Origin: an uncultured Oscillospiraceae bacterium
Lineage (GTDB): Bacteria > Bacillota > Clostridia > Oscillospirales > Oscillospiraceae
Reading direction: 5' to 3'
NCBI GenBank assembly: GCA_944385445.1
Contig: CALWXF010000001.1
Location: 310,001-374,000, forward strand
Length of the DNA: 64,000 nucleotides
Shown here in pieces: positions 1 through 8,603 of the stretch. Below the pieces are notes generated by a model. It was not told where the DNA came from and ran no database searches. It saw only the letters and a program-made list of their open reading frames with translations. How positions within the stretch are numbered: position 1 is the stretch's first letter; each line of letters starts with the position of its first letter. The position numbers and the translations under genes are program-made.

Positions 1-3000
1 GACGTGCTCAACGATGGTGCCAACGGCGGCGCCAGCGCCAGCGAGGTGTGGCTGTCTGTGGCCAGCGGCACCGACAAGGACGGCCTGCCCGCCGGCTCCT
101 ACATCCAGTACACTCTCACTGAGCCCATGAAGCTGTCCAGCGTCACCTTCGCCCAGGGCGGCTCCGCTGCCGGCGACGTGATCACCGACGGCTCCATCCA
201 GTACCTGGATGCTCAGGGTCAGTGGCAGACCATCGCTGAGGTCAACGGCGACAAGGTTCAGACCTTCGATTTCTCTGATGAGGACATCACTACCACCGCT
301 GTGCGTGTGCAGAACGATGCCTTTAAGAAGATTTGGTGGCGTGTGGGCGAGTTCAACGTGGAGTTCTCCGCCGACACCTCCAGCAAGCCCATTGAGTACA
401 ACATCATCCGCACCGAGCGCTGGGCTGTCTATCAGGGCAACGAGGCCAATCTGTACGACGGCAACGACGGCACCTTCGTCTGGTACGATCCCGACGGGTC
501 CGGCAACACCACCGGCGACGACTTCATGGTGGACGACTTCCTGGGCTACAACCTGGGTAAGGTTGCCAAGCTGGACAGCGCTCACATTGTGGTGGGCAAC
601 GGCGACAGCTCCGACAAGCTGAAGGTGTACACCATCGAGACCTCCGTGGACGGCCAGGAGTGGACCGCTGTGCCTGACTATGAGCGCTACGAGGGCAAGG
701 CCAGCGGCACCGACGTGCTGGACATCGACCTGGACGGCGTTCAGGCTCAGTACATCCGCATCCGCAACCTGGTGCAGCAGGGCTCTTGGGGCAAGTTCAG
801 TGAGTTCACCGTCACTGAGGTGCTCAACCAGTCCGGTTCCACCGATAACCTGTACACCAATGTGGAGACCAACATCCTCTCCAACGCCTCCGAGGGCCAG
901 GTGAACCTCACCAGCGGCACCGCCACCCTGAACACCGGCGATTATGTGGGTGTGGACCTGGGCAACATCAAGGCTGTCACCGGCGTGACCACCTCTCAGC
1001 TGCCTGAGAACGTGACCCTGGAGACCTCCATGAACGGCGTGACCTGGACCCCCTACACCGCCAAGTCCGCCATTGACGCCCGCTATGTCCGCGCTGTGGC
1101 CACTGCCGATAGCGTGAAGCTGGACATCACCGAGTTCGTAGTCACCTATGAGTTTGTGGCTGAAAAGTCCGTGGAGAGTGACTTTGCCAAGGGTAGCGAC
1201 TCTCGAGATGTTCGTACTCTGAAGAATGTGGCCAACGCCTTCGACGGCAAGTTGGGCACCTATGTGGAGATTACCGGTTCTCAGGATCAGGGCAAGCACA
1301 TCACCTTCGATCTGGGCCAGGTCATCCACTTTGAATCCCTGCGCTACTACATCATTGAGACTCACCAGGATTATCTCCGCCACGCTCTGTTTGAGGTTTC
1401 TGTGGACGGTAAGGACTGGACCCCCGTCATGACTGTGGGTAAGCAGGTGGATAACGTCAATGACACCACGGTAGCCAAGGACGCCGATTACCTGACCCAC
1501 GATTCCAAGAACCCCGGCTATATGTATGCAGATGCTGGTGAGCTGAACGTGGATGGCCGCTACATCCGCATCACTCCCCAGAGTACCTACAGCCACAAGT
1601 GGGTGTACATCAGCGAGCTGATGATCAACGGTGGCGCTTACATCTCTCCTGAGGCCAACCGCGACATCGTGTCCACTGTGGTGGAAGAGGCTGGTAAGAT
1701 TCCCTCCAACGCTTTGGATGGCAACTACACCACCACCTATAAGCCCAGCGAGGCCAACGGTTCCTTCACCTACCGTATCTCTGAGCCCACCGGCCTGACC
1801 TCCATCCGTCTGGTGCAGCTGGGTGCCATCTCCAACGCCACCGTCACCGCTCAGTATGTGGGCGAGGACGCTGCTGTGGAGCTGGGCACTCTGAGCCAGG
1901 CCATCAACGAGTTCAAGCTGGACACCGGTAAGACTCTGGAGAGCATCACCGTGTCTTGGACCGACACCATCCCCGAGATTGCCGAGATCGTCACCTCCAC
2001 CCAGGCTGTGGGTCAGGTGAATAAGGACGAGCTGAAGGCCGCTCTGGATGCCACTCAGCCCACCGACACCTGGACCGATGACAGCGTGGCTGCCTACGAG
2101 GTTGCCAAGGCTGTGGCTCAGGCCATGTATGAAAACGACAACGTCACCCAGTCCATGGTGGACTCCGCCCTGGGCTCCCTGAACAGCGCCGTGAACAATG
2201 CTGTGCTCAAGGCCAGCAACGTGGACGAGCTGCAGGGTCTGGTGGACAACAAGGTCACCAACGACAACAACGTCTACACCACCTTTAGCTTCATGACCTA
2301 CTCCTCCGCCATGGAGGACCTGGAGGCTGCTCTGGCCGATGCCGGCAACCTGTCCCAGGAGAAGGCCGACCAGCTGAAGGCCGCTGTGGAAGAGGCTCAG
2401 GCCGGTCTGGTGTACTCCACCCGGAACCGTGAGCTGGCTCAGCTGGCTGTGGCTGGCTACGAGAACATCGTGGCTGAGGACTACACCGCTGAGAGCTACG
2501 CCGCTGTCACCGCTGCCAAGCAGGCCATCGATGAGCTGGTTGCTCAGGATCTGGCCGCTACCAGCAACGACCAGCGTGTGAACCCCGTGAAGTTCCTGGA
2601 GGCCAAGGCTGCCTATGAGGCCGCCGTGGACGCTCTGGTGCCCGCTGGCGAGTCCCAGCCCGGCAACAAGTTCCTGCTGCAGAAGACCTATGAGTACGCT
2701 CTGACCCTGTCCACTGAGGGTGTCACCGACTCCGCCAAGGCTGCCTTTGAGGCCGCTGTGGCCAACGCCAAGACCGTTCTGGACGACGCCAACGCCACCC
2801 AGGACGAGATCAACGCCGCTTGGGACGCTCTGCTGAAGGGCATCTGGGGTCTGGGTCTGACCCAGGGCGACAAGACCATGCTGGAGCAGCTCATCGCCAA
2901 GGCTGAGAGCATGCTGCCCGACGAGGACAAGTATGTGGCTGACAACTGGCAGATGCTGGTTGACGCTCTGGACGCCGCCAAGAAGGTCATGGAAGATGGC

Positions 3001-3465
3001 GACGCCATGGACGAGGATATCCAGCCCGTGGCTGAGGACCTGCTGAATGCCATCCTGGCCCAGCGCTTCAAGGCTGACAAGTCCATCCTGGAAGAGCTGA
3101 TCGCCAAGGCCGAGGCTATCGACCTCGACGGCTACAATGAGGCCAGCGTGGGCGCCTTCCGCTCCGCTCTGGCTGCCGCTCAGGCCGTGATGGCCGACGA
3201 GAGCCTCACCGAGGACGATCAGGCCAAGGTGGATACCGCAGTGATGAACCTGCTCACCGCCATGGAGAACCTGACGGATAAGGACGAGGAGATGCCCACC
3301 GATAAGCCCAACCAGACTCCCGCTCCCGACGCTACCAACACCCCCGATAACGGCCAGGTGCCTCCCACTGGAGACGGCATGAACCTGACTGTGTATCTGC
3401 TGGTGGCTATGGTGTGTGCAGCCGGTCTGGCTGTGCTGGCTATCTTCCGCAAGAAGAACGCCTAA
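1..3465 (+). CDS. Cell-wall-anchored F5/8 type C and FIVAR multidomain surface protein (5' truncated)
   Basis: The frame is open from base 1, so the gene begins upstream; 1154 residues are visible. The N-terminal half carries repeated discoidin (F5/8 type C) modules at about residues 1-125, 135-280 and 385-545, each ending in the typical RYIRI/EFxV strand pattern; these bind carbohydrate in secreted glycosidases. Residues about 680-1090 are helical FIVAR repeats, followed by a Pro/Asp/Thr-rich spacer. The C-terminus is a sortase signal: VPPTG near residue 1120, a hydrophobic helix and a basic RKK tail. The order F5/8-FIVAR-anchor is typical of the C-terminal part of large host-glycan hydrolases such as GH84 hyaluronidases, but the catalytic domain lies outside the window, so the activity cannot be named. 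The last FIVAR block is nearly the same as that of the subtilase at 27628-36051. A strong terminator follows. Confidence 0.85.
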   Translation, partial: DVLNDGANGGASASEVWLSVASGTDKDGLPAGSYIQYTLTEPMKLSSVTFAQGGSAAGDVITDGSIQYLDAQGQWQTIAEVNGDKVQTFDFSDEDITTTAVRVQNDAFKKIWWRVGEFNVEFSADTSSKPIEYNIIRTERWAVYQGNEANLYDGNDGTFVWYDPDGSGNTTGDDFMVDDFLGYNLGKVAKLDSAHIVVGNGDSSDKLKVYTIETSVDGQEWTAVPDYERYEGKASGTDVLDIDLDGVQAQYIRIRNLVQQGSWGKFSEFTVTEVLNQSGSTDNLYTNVETNILSNASEGQVNLTSGTATLNTGDYVGVDLGNIKAVTGVTTSQLPENVTLETSMNGVTWTPYTAKSAIDARYVRAVATADSVKLDITEFVVTYEFVAEKSVESDFAKGSDSRDVRTLKNVANAFDGKLGTYVEITGSQDQGKHITFDLGQVIHFESLRYYIIETHQDYLRHALFEVSVDGKDWTPVMTVGKQVDNVNDTTVAKDADYLTHDSKNPGYMYADAGELNVDGRYIRITPQSTYSHKWVYISELMINGGAYISPEANRDIVSTVVEEAGKIPSNALDGNYTTTYKPSEANGSFTYRISEPTGLTSIRLVQLGAISNATVTAQYVGEDAAVELGTLSQAINEFKLDTGKTLESITVSWTDTIPEIAEIVTSTQAVGQVNKDELKAALDATQPTDTWTDDSVAAYEVAKAVAQAMYENDNVTQSMVDSALGSLNSAVNNAVLKASNVDELQGLVDNKVTNDNNVYTTFSFMTYSSAMEDLEAALADAGNLSQEKADQLKAAVEEAQAGLVYSTRNRELAQLAVAGYENIVAEDYTAESYAAVTAAKQAIDELVAQDLAATSNDQRVNPVKFLEAKAAYEAAVDALVPAGESQPGNKFLLQKTYEYALTLSTEGVTDSAKAAFEAAVANAKTVLDDANATQDEINAAWDALLKGIWGLGLTQGDKTMLEQLIAKAESMLPDEDKYVADNWQMLVDALDAAKKVMEDGDAMDEDIQPVAEDLLNAILAQRFKADKSILEELIAKAEAIDLDGYNEASVGAFRSALAAAQAVMADESLTEDDQAKVDTAVMNLLTAMENLTDKDEEMPTDKPNQTPAPDATNTPDNGQVPPTGDGMNLTVYLLVAMVCAAGLAVLAIFRKKNA

Positions 3466-3480
3466 TTCCCCCTAGCATCA

Positions 3481-3518
3481 AAAATTGCCCTGGGCGCAAA
3501 GCCCAGGGCAATTTTTTT
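3481..3518 (+). terminator. Intrinsic terminator of the anchored surface protein
   Basis: A 15-bp perfect stem (arms 3481-3495 and 3501-3515) with loop GCAAA is followed by a T-run. It starts 15 bases after the stop codon. Confidence 0.93.
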
Positions 3519-3520
3519 CC

Positions 3521-3549
3521 TTGCAAGAGGGGGAAAAATCGGGTACTCT
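3521..3549 (+). promoter_or_regulatory. Putative sigma-A promoter for the GTPase-NYN gene
   Basis: TTGCAA (3521-3526), a 17-base spacer and TACTCT (3544-3549). It sits just after the upstream terminator and 35 bases before the start codon. Confidence 0.5.
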
Positions 3550-3583
3550 GAATGGAGAACCAAACGCAGGGGGAATACCCAAC

Positions 3584-6127
3584 ATGAAACGATTGACAAC
3601 TGGAATCATGGCCCACGTGGACGCCGGGAAGACCACCCTCACCGAGGCCATGCTCTTTTTGACGGGCAATATCCGCCGCCTGGGCCGGGTGGACCACGGG
3701 GACGCCTTTCTGGACACCCAGGAGCTGGAGCGGGAGCGGGGCATCACCATCTATGCCAAACAGGCCATTTTGCGCCGGGGGGACCTGGAGCTGACTTTGG
3801 TGGACACCCCGGGACATGTGGACTTCTCGGCCGAGACGGAGCGGGCCCTGCAAGTGCTGGACTGCGCCATCCTGGTGGTCAGCGCCGCCGACGGAGTCCA
3901 GGGCCACACCGAGACCCTGTGGCAGCTGCTGGAGGAGGCGGGGGTGCCCGTCTTTCTCTTTGTCAATAAGATGGACCAGCCCAATGAGGGCAAGGTCGCC
4001 ATCCTCAAACAGCTGGAGGGACGGCTGGGCCACGGCTTTGTGGACATGGCAGACCCGGAGGCCCGAGGAGAAGGGGCAGCTTTGTGCAGCGAGGAGCTCA
4101 TGGAGCGGTACCTGTCCGGGGAGGAGTTCACCCAGGAGGAACTGGCGGCCCTGGTGGTGCAGCGGCAGCTGTTCCCGGTGTACTTCGGCTCCGCCCTCCA
4201 AGTGGAGGGGGTGGAAGAGCTGCTGGACGGCATTGAGGCCTATACTCTGGAACCGGAGTGGCCCCAAGACTTTGGGGCCCGGGTCTTTAAAATCACCCGG
4301 GACGAGCGGGGCGAACGGCTCACCTGGCTGAAAGTTACCGGGGGCCAACTGCGGGTGCGGGAGGTGCTCCACGGACCCAACTGGGAGGAGAAGGTCAACC
4401 AAATCCGCCTCTACTCCGGGGCCAAATTCACCGCGGTAGACGTGGCACCCGCCGGGACGGTGTGCGCCGTCACGGGCCTCACCCACACCACGGCGGGGGA
4501 GGGCCTGGGGGCAGAGGAGAACTGGAGCGGCCCCCGGCTGGAGCCGGTGCTCTCCTATCAGGTGATTCCCCCGGAGGGGGTGGACGCCTCCACCTTGCTG
4601 GAGCGGCTGCGCCGCCTGGAGGAGGAGGACCCCCAGCTGCAAGTGGAATGGGAGCCACACGCAGAGCAGGTGCGGGTCAAGCTCATGGGCCAGGTGCACC
4701 GGGAGGTGCTGGAGCGGGAGCTGCGCCGCCGTTTTGATTTGGATGTCACCTTTGGCCCTGGCAGCATCGTCTACCTGGAGACCTTGGCCCGTCCTGTGGA
4801 AGGTGTGGGCCACTTTGAGCCCCTGCGCCACTATGCCGAGGTGCACCTGCTCCTGGAGCCCCTGGAGCGGGGGGCGGGGCTGCAAATTGACACCGTGTGC
4901 TCCGAGGACGTGCTGGACGGCAACTGGCAGCGGCTCATTCTCACCCACCTGGTGGAGCGTCAGCATGTGGGGGTGCTCACCGGGTCCCCCATCACCGATT
5001 TGAAGCTGACCTTGCTCACGGGCAAGGGCCACTTGAAGCACACCGAGGGAGGCGACTTCCGCCAGGCCACCTACCGGGCCATCCGCCAGGGGCTGATGAT
5101 GGGGGAGACCATCCTTCTGGAGCCCTGGTACACCTTCCGCCTGGAGGTGCCGGGGGAGAGCGTGGGCCGGGCCATGACCGACGTGCAGCGCATGTGCGGG
5201 GAGTTTGAGGGCCCCCAAATGCGAGGGGAGACGGCGGTGCTCACCGGGTCGCTGCCCGTGTCCGAGGTGGGGGACTACTGGAGCCAGGTGGCCGCCTATG
5301 CCCAGGGCCGGGGGCGGTTCTCCTGCCGCCTGGACGGATACCGCCCCTGCCACAACACCCAGCAGGTGGTGGAGGAGCGGGGCTACGATCCCGACCGGGA
5401 TGTGGACAACCCCTCGGGCTCGGTGTTCTGTGACCACGGGGCGGGGGTGCATGTGCCCTGGGACGAGGTACGCTCCCACATGCATGTGGACAGCGGCTGG
5501 ATGCCAGAGGAGGAACGGGCCAAGAAGGCCCAGTCCGCCCCTCAGTTCCAGCGGGGGTATGCCTCCCAGGTGGCTCTGGACAAGGAGCTGGAGGAGATCT
5601 TCGCCCGTACCTATGGGGCGGTGAAGTCCCGGGCCTTCCACTCGGTGAAGGCCACCACCAAGCCCAAGGAGCGGCCCTGGAAGGGGCTGAAACAGCGGAC
5701 GGGGAAGGACTACCTGCTGGTGGATGGGTACAACATCATCCACGCCTGGGAGGACCTGTCCGCCCTGGCCCGGGAGGATTTGGACGGGGCTCGAGCCAAG
5801 CTCATTGACCTGCTGCGCAACTACCAGAGCTGGCGGGGCTGTCAGGTCATCGTGGTCTTTGATGCCTACAAGGTCAAGGGCGGCAAGGGAGCCGTGGAGC
5901 AGCTGGGGGACCTGTATGTGGTGTACACCAAGGAGGCGGAGACTGCAGACATGTACATTGAGCGCACCACTTACCAGCTCAGCCGGGACAACCGGGTGCG
6001 GGTGGCCACCTCCGACGGCCTGGAGCAGATGATCATTCTGGGCCACGGGGCCCAGCGCATGTCCGCCGCCGAGCTGAAATACGAGACGGACCAGGTGATG
6101 GCCCAGATTCGAGAAATGATAGGATGA
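3584..6127 (+). CDS. TetM/EF-G-like translational GTPase fused to a C-terminal Rae1/YacP-type NYN ribonuclease domain
   Basis: The protein has 847 residues from the ATG at 3584, which has AGGGGG ten bases upstream. The longer frame to 3485 would start inside the previous terminator. Residues 1 to about 640 resemble ribosomal-protection proteins (TetM/TetW): P-loop AHVDAGKTT at 10-18, DTPGH at 74-78, NKMD at 128-131, then EF-G-like domains with a DFR-containing domain IV loop in a GHLKHTEGGDFR segment. Residues about 708-847 form a NYN/PIN-like domain with the YacP pattern LLVDGYNIIHAW, VIVVFDA, TKEAETAD and VATSDGLEQ; the acidic residues are kept. In Bacillus, YacP (Rae1) cuts mRNA in the ribosomal A site. 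TetM members are about 640 residues, so the extra 200 are the fusion. Predicted role: ribosome-directed GTPase that also delivers a nuclease. Tetracycline resistance is possible but should not be assumed. Confidence 0.85.
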   Translation: MKRLTTGIMAHVDAGKTTLTEAMLFLTGNIRRLGRVDHGDAFLDTQELERERGITIYAKQAILRRGDLELTLVDTPGHVDFSAETERALQVLDCAILVVSAADGVQGHTETLWQLLEEAGVPVFLFVNKMDQPNEGKVAILKQLEGRLGHGFVDMADPEARGEGAALCSEELMERYLSGEEFTQEELAALVVQRQLFPVYFGSALQVEGVEELLDGIEAYTLEPEWPQDFGARVFKITRDERGERLTWLKVTGGQLRVREVLHGPNWEEKVNQIRLYSGAKFTAVDVAPAGTVCAVTGLTHTTAGEGLGAEENWSGPRLEPVLSYQVIPPEGVDASTLLERLRRLEEEDPQLQVEWEPHAEQVRVKLMGQVHREVLERELRRRFDLDVTFGPGSIVYLETLARPVEGVGHFEPLRHYAEVHLLLEPLERGAGLQIDTVCSEDVLDGNWQRLILTHLVERQHVGVLTGSPITDLKLTLLTGKGHLKHTEGGDFRQATYRAIRQGLMMGETILLEPWYTFRLEVPGESVGRAMTDVQRMCGEFEGPQMRGETAVLTGSLPVSEVGDYWSQVAAYAQGRGRFSCRLDGYRPCHNTQQVVEERGYDPDRDVDNPSGSVFCDHGAGVHVPWDEVRSHMHVDSGWMPEEERAKKAQSAPQFQRGYASQVALDKELEEIFARTYGAVKSRAFHSVKATTKPKERPWKGLKQRTGKDYLLVDGYNIIHAWEDLSALAREDLDGARAKLIDLLRNYQSWRGCQVIVVFDAYKVKGGKGAVEQLGDLYVVYTKEAETADMYIERTTYQLSRDNRVRVATSDGLEQMIILGHGAQRMSAAELKYETDQVMAQIREMIG

Positions 6128-6128
6128 T

Positions 6129-6170
6129 AAAAGACCTCCACAGCCGGCTGCCCGGTTGTGGAGGTCTTTT
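6129..6170. terminator. Bidirectional terminator between convergent genes
   Basis: A 14-bp perfect stem (6129-6142 with 6157-6170) is flanked by A-run and T-run, so it works on both strands. It starts 1 base after the GTPase-NYN stop and ends 2 bases before the DUF815 stop. Confidence 0.9.
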
Positions 6171-6172
6171 CC

Positions 6173-7372
6173 TCACAGCGACAGCACAAATTGCAGCGCT
6201 GTCCGGGGCGTGGTGGACCCGTGGTGCCGCTCCCAGGCGATGGCCTGTTGGTGGAGCTGTTCCTGGGGCAGGGTGCACCCATGCTGGGCGGCAAACAGGT
6301 CCACCAGGTCCAAGAACTCGCCCCGGCTCAAGCCCTGGTACAGGATGCGCAGGCCGAAGCGGTCGGCCAGGGAGGTCTTCTCCCGGATGGTCTCGTTGCG
6401 GTCCATCTCGTCGCCCGCCCGCTCCGAAATGGTCTGCCGTACCAGATGGCGGCGGTTGGAGGTGGCGTAGATGGCCACGTTCTGGGGCCGACGCTCCACG
6501 CCGCCCTCCAGAATGGTTTTCAACACCGAGTAGGTGGGGTCATCCCGGTCAAAGGTGAGGTCGTCAATGAAGATGATAAACTTCAAGGGCTGCCCCTCCA
6601 GAGAGCGGATGAGGGCGGGCAGGCCGGACAGGTTCTCCTTGTCCGCCTCGATGAGGCGCAGCTGCTCCATCCCCGGCAGGGTGAGCAGGTGCTTGACGGT
6701 GGCGGACTTGCCGGTGCCGCTCTCGCCGTAGAGCAGTACGTTGTTGACATACTTCCCCGCCAGCAGCGCCCGGGTGTTCTGCACCACTTGATTGCGGTGG
6801 TGCTCGTAGCCCATGAGCTGCTCACTGGTGGGACAGTCGGGGTGGGGCACCGGGACCAGGGTACCGTCCTCCCACACAAAGGCCTTGTGCCGGGCCAGGG
6901 GTCCCACACCCTCCCGGAGGTAGGCCTGGCGCAGGGGGGCCAGGTGTAGGGAGAAGGGGAGCTCGTCGGGCCAGGTGAGCAGCTTGGGCAGCAGGGGGCG
7001 CAGCTGGACCGGAGTGGCCTGGGCCACAGCGTCCAGCCACTGCTGGCTGGAAATGGCGCTGATGGCCCGCAGCGTGTCAATGTCCAGCATGGCGGCATAC
7101 TCCAGGTGCTCCGGGCACTCCCCCTTTGCCATGGCGGTGGGGTAGGGACCCTGGGACCAGCGCAGGGCCTCATAGAGCCAGTGGCCCAGGCTGGGACTGC
7201 CGGAGCGTTGCATCTCATAGAAGAGTTGGCTGTAGTGTTGGGCGGCGGTCAGGCCGTCCCCCGCCTCCAAAGCCTGTGACAGCTTGGACAGGGCCACCAG
7301 CACGGGCTGGTCCAGCAGGTCCCGGTAGACGGAGAGGGTGGACAGACCGATATGAACATGGGAGAGTTCCAT
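6173..7372 (-). CDS. DUF815-family AAA+ ATPase
   Basis: The protein has 399 residues. The start is the ATG at 7372 with GAGG eight bases upstream; a GTG nine bases further up has no ribosome binding site at proper distance. A helical N-terminal region (about 1-200) precedes the AAA+ module: Walker A GESGTGKS at about 216-223, Walker B FIIFIDD at about 265-271, then a sensor-1-like ATSNRRH and the ERAGDEMDRNETIREKTS stretch common in DUF815 proteins. The family (PF05673) is widespread in bacteria, is thought to be an ATP-dependent remodelling factor and has no settled function. The gene is monocistronic, convergent with the GTPase and divergent from the Nudix gene. Confidence 0.87.
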   Translation of the reverse strand: MELSHVHIGLSTLSVYRDLLDQPVLVALSKLSQALEAGDGLTAAQHYSQLFYEMQRSGSPSLGHWLYEALRWSQGPYPTAMAKGECPEHLEYAAMLDIDTLRAISAISSQQWLDAVAQATPVQLRPLLPKLLTWPDELPFSLHLAPLRQAYLREGVGPLARHKAFVWEDGTLVPVPHPDCPTSEQLMGYEHHRNQVVQNTRALLAGKYVNNVLLYGESGTGKSATVKHLLTLPGMEQLRLIEADKENLSGLPALIRSLEGQPLKFIIFIDDLTFDRDDPTYSVLKTILEGGVERRPQNVAIYATSNRRHLVRQTISERAGDEMDRNETIREKTSLADRFGLRILYQGLSRGEFLDLVDLFAAQHGCTLPQEQLHQQAIAWERHHGSTTPRTALQFVLSL

Positions 7373-7409
7373 GGAAAACACCTCGTCGTTTCTCTAGTGT
7401 GATAAAGTC

Positions 7410-7438
7410 ATTATACAAGTTTTTTCCTCCTATGGCAA
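7410..7438 (-). promoter_or_regulatory. Promoter of the DUF815 ATPase gene
   Basis: On the minus strand: TTGCCA (7433-7438), a 17-base spacer and TATAAT (7410-7415). A weaker plus-strand -10 (TATACT, 7456-7461) for the divergent Nudix gene lies just beyond it. Confidence 0.65.
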
Positions 7439-7491
7439 TGGGGAGAAAAGTGTGCTATACTCAGGGAAAGGATACGAGGAGGTCTTGTGGT

Positions 7492-8031
7492 ATGGAACTT
7501 ATGGAAAAAACACTCACCAGCAAGCTGGTGTATGACGGCGGTCTGCTGAAGGTCCACTATGATACGGTGGAGCTCATCAACGGCCATACCTCCTGGCGGG
7601 AGGTCATCCGCCACCCCGGCGCCGTGGTCATGGTGCCCATTGACGACGAGGACAACATCTACCTGGTGCGCCAGTACCGCTACCCCTATGCCAAGGTGCT
7701 CCTGGAGGTGCCTGCCGGCAAGCTGGAGTACGGCGAGGACCACTTCGAGGCGGCCAAGCGGGAGCTCAGCGAGGAGATCGGCGCCAAGGCCAGAGAGTGG
7801 ATTTCCATGGGCGAGATGTGCCCCACCCCCGGCTTCTGCGACGAGCTCCAGCATGTGTACCTGGCCCGTGGCCTCACCTTCGGACAGATGCACCCCGACG
7901 AGGACGAGTTTTTGGAGCGGGTGAAGATGCCCCTGTCTGAGGCAGTGGAGATGGCCATTGACGGCCGCCTGGAGGACAGCAAGACGGTGGCCTCCATCCT
8001 GCGGGCAGCGGGGCGGCTCAAGAAGGTATAA
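7492..8031 (+). CDS. Nudix hydrolase, ADP-ribose pyrophosphatase-like
   Basis: The protein has 179 residues. The ATG at 7492 has AGGAGG (7477-7482) nine bases upstream, which excludes the longer in-frame extension. The Nudix box G-x5-E-x7-REL-x-EE-x-G spans the segment beginning GKLEYGE (about residue 77), and the preceding LVRQYRYPY plus LEVPAGK pattern is that of the ADP-ribose pyrophosphatase (NudF/YqkG) branch. These enzymes split ADP-ribose to AMP and ribose 5-phosphate and act as cytosolic housekeeping sanitisers. Length matches the family. It is transcribed alone; a palindrome directly overlaps the stop codon. Confidence 0.9.
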   Translation: MELMEKTLTSKLVYDGGLLKVHYDTVELINGHTSWREVIRHPGAVVMVPIDDEDNIYLVRQYRYPYAKVLLEVPAGKLEYGEDHFEAAKRELSEEIGAKAREWISMGEMCPTPGFCDELQHVYLARGLTFGQMHPDEDEFLERVKMPLSEAVEMAIDGRLEDSKTVASILRAAGRLKKV

Positions 8032-8054
8032 TAACCGCAAAACGGTTATTATAC
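8026..8054. terminator. Palindromic hairpin at the 3' end of the Nudix gene
   Basis: Arms GTATAATAACCG (8026-8037) and CGGTTATTATAC (8043-8054) form a perfect 12-bp stem with loop CAAAA. It overlaps the stop codon and lacks a long T-run, so termination is plausible but not certain. Confidence 0.5.
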
Positions 8055-8064
8055 CAGGAGTTTG

Positions 8065-8113
8065 ATTGCCGTTTTTCTCGCCCCTAACGGGGCAACCGAA
8101 AAAACATGGCGTT
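8065..8113 (+). repeat. Dispersed 49-bp repeat, copy A
   Basis: The segment starting ATTGCCGTTTTTCT and ending TGGCGTT recurs at 15071-15118 on the minus strand with four substitutions and one indel. The core CGCCCC-TAAC-GGGGC can fold into a short hairpin. Its role is unknown. Confidence 0.7.
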
Positions 8114-8146
8114 CTCCCATTCCGGCTTTGCCGTTATGGGAGAAGG
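8112..8146 (-). terminator. Possible terminator of the small membrane protein gene
   Basis: TTCTCCCAT and ATGGGAGAA arms enclose a second inner stem (CGGCAAAGCCG). On the minus strand a T-run lies about ten bases downstream inside repeat A. It overlaps the end of the gene at 8134. Confidence 0.4.
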
Positions 8147-8496
8147 GGCATGTCCGGCAGCTGCCCGGTGCGTCTGCGATATTGCACCAGCTCAAACTGA
8201 AGGAAGGCGGCAATCAAAATGAGCCCCGCCGCCAGCACCTCCCACTGGGCGGCGCAATGCTCTGCGGCGTTGGCGGGGTCTGTCTCGTTTAGAGCCTTGA
8301 GGGCCTGGGTGAGGAAGAACCCGGAGCTGCCCAGGGTGAGGGCGGTCTCACCGCAGCGCAGGGGGTAAAACCCGGTGGTCTGCCCGGACTCGGCCCGGCA
8401 CAGGGTGTGCACCGCCATCAGGGCGGCCACCAGCACCGCCATCAGAAAGGAAAAGTCGGAATCGGCACTCCGGTCTGGTCTGGTGGGCTGGTCCAT
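8134..8496 (-). CDS. Small membrane protein of unknown function
   Basis: The protein has 120 residues from the ATG at 8496 (AGGGGG seven bases upstream); the longer frame to 8547 has no ribosome binding site. A charged N-terminus (MDQPTRPDRSADSD) precedes one hydrophobic segment (about 17-36), then a Cys-containing middle with TGFYPLRCGE, and a second hydrophobic helix around 85-105 ending in a basic YRRR. I do not recognise a family. Two helices with charged ends suggest an inner-membrane protein. It is a monocistronic gene divergent from spoVB. Confidence 0.6.
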   Translation of the reverse strand: MDQPTRPDRSADSDFSFLMAVLVAALMAVHTLCRAESGQTTGFYPLRCGETALTLGSSGFFLTQALKALNETDPANAAEHCAAQWEVLAAGLILIAAFLQFELVQYRRRTGQLPDMPLLP

Positions 8497-8552
8497 GCTT
8501 CTACCCCCTTTTTGCCATACTATGCGGCGAAATGGAAAAAAGTTCACATGAA

Positions 8553-8600
8553 AAATCCCCCTTTCTCATAGAATGGAAACGCTATGAGAAGGGGGGATTT
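8553..8600. promoter_or_regulatory. Long hairpin covering the spoVB ribosome binding site
   Basis: Arms 8553-8570 and 8583-8600 pair over 18 positions with one G-T wobble and a 12-base loop. The right arm contains the AAGGGGGG ribosome binding site of the TTG start at 8604, so the structure would mask it. TTTG/TTTT bases follow, so it may also act as an attenuator. Confidence 0.6.
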
Positions 8601-8603
8601 GTT

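Noticed and set aside
3440..6046. Long minus-strand open frame opposite the GTPase-NYN gene
   Set aside because: No domain, His/Pro/Gly-rich composition, and the plus strand holds a convincing gene.
3584..6127. Direct call as a tetracycline-resistance gene
   Set aside because: The TetM-like body is divergent and fused to a nuclease domain, and nothing mobile surrounds it. Resistance cannot be inferred from family alone.
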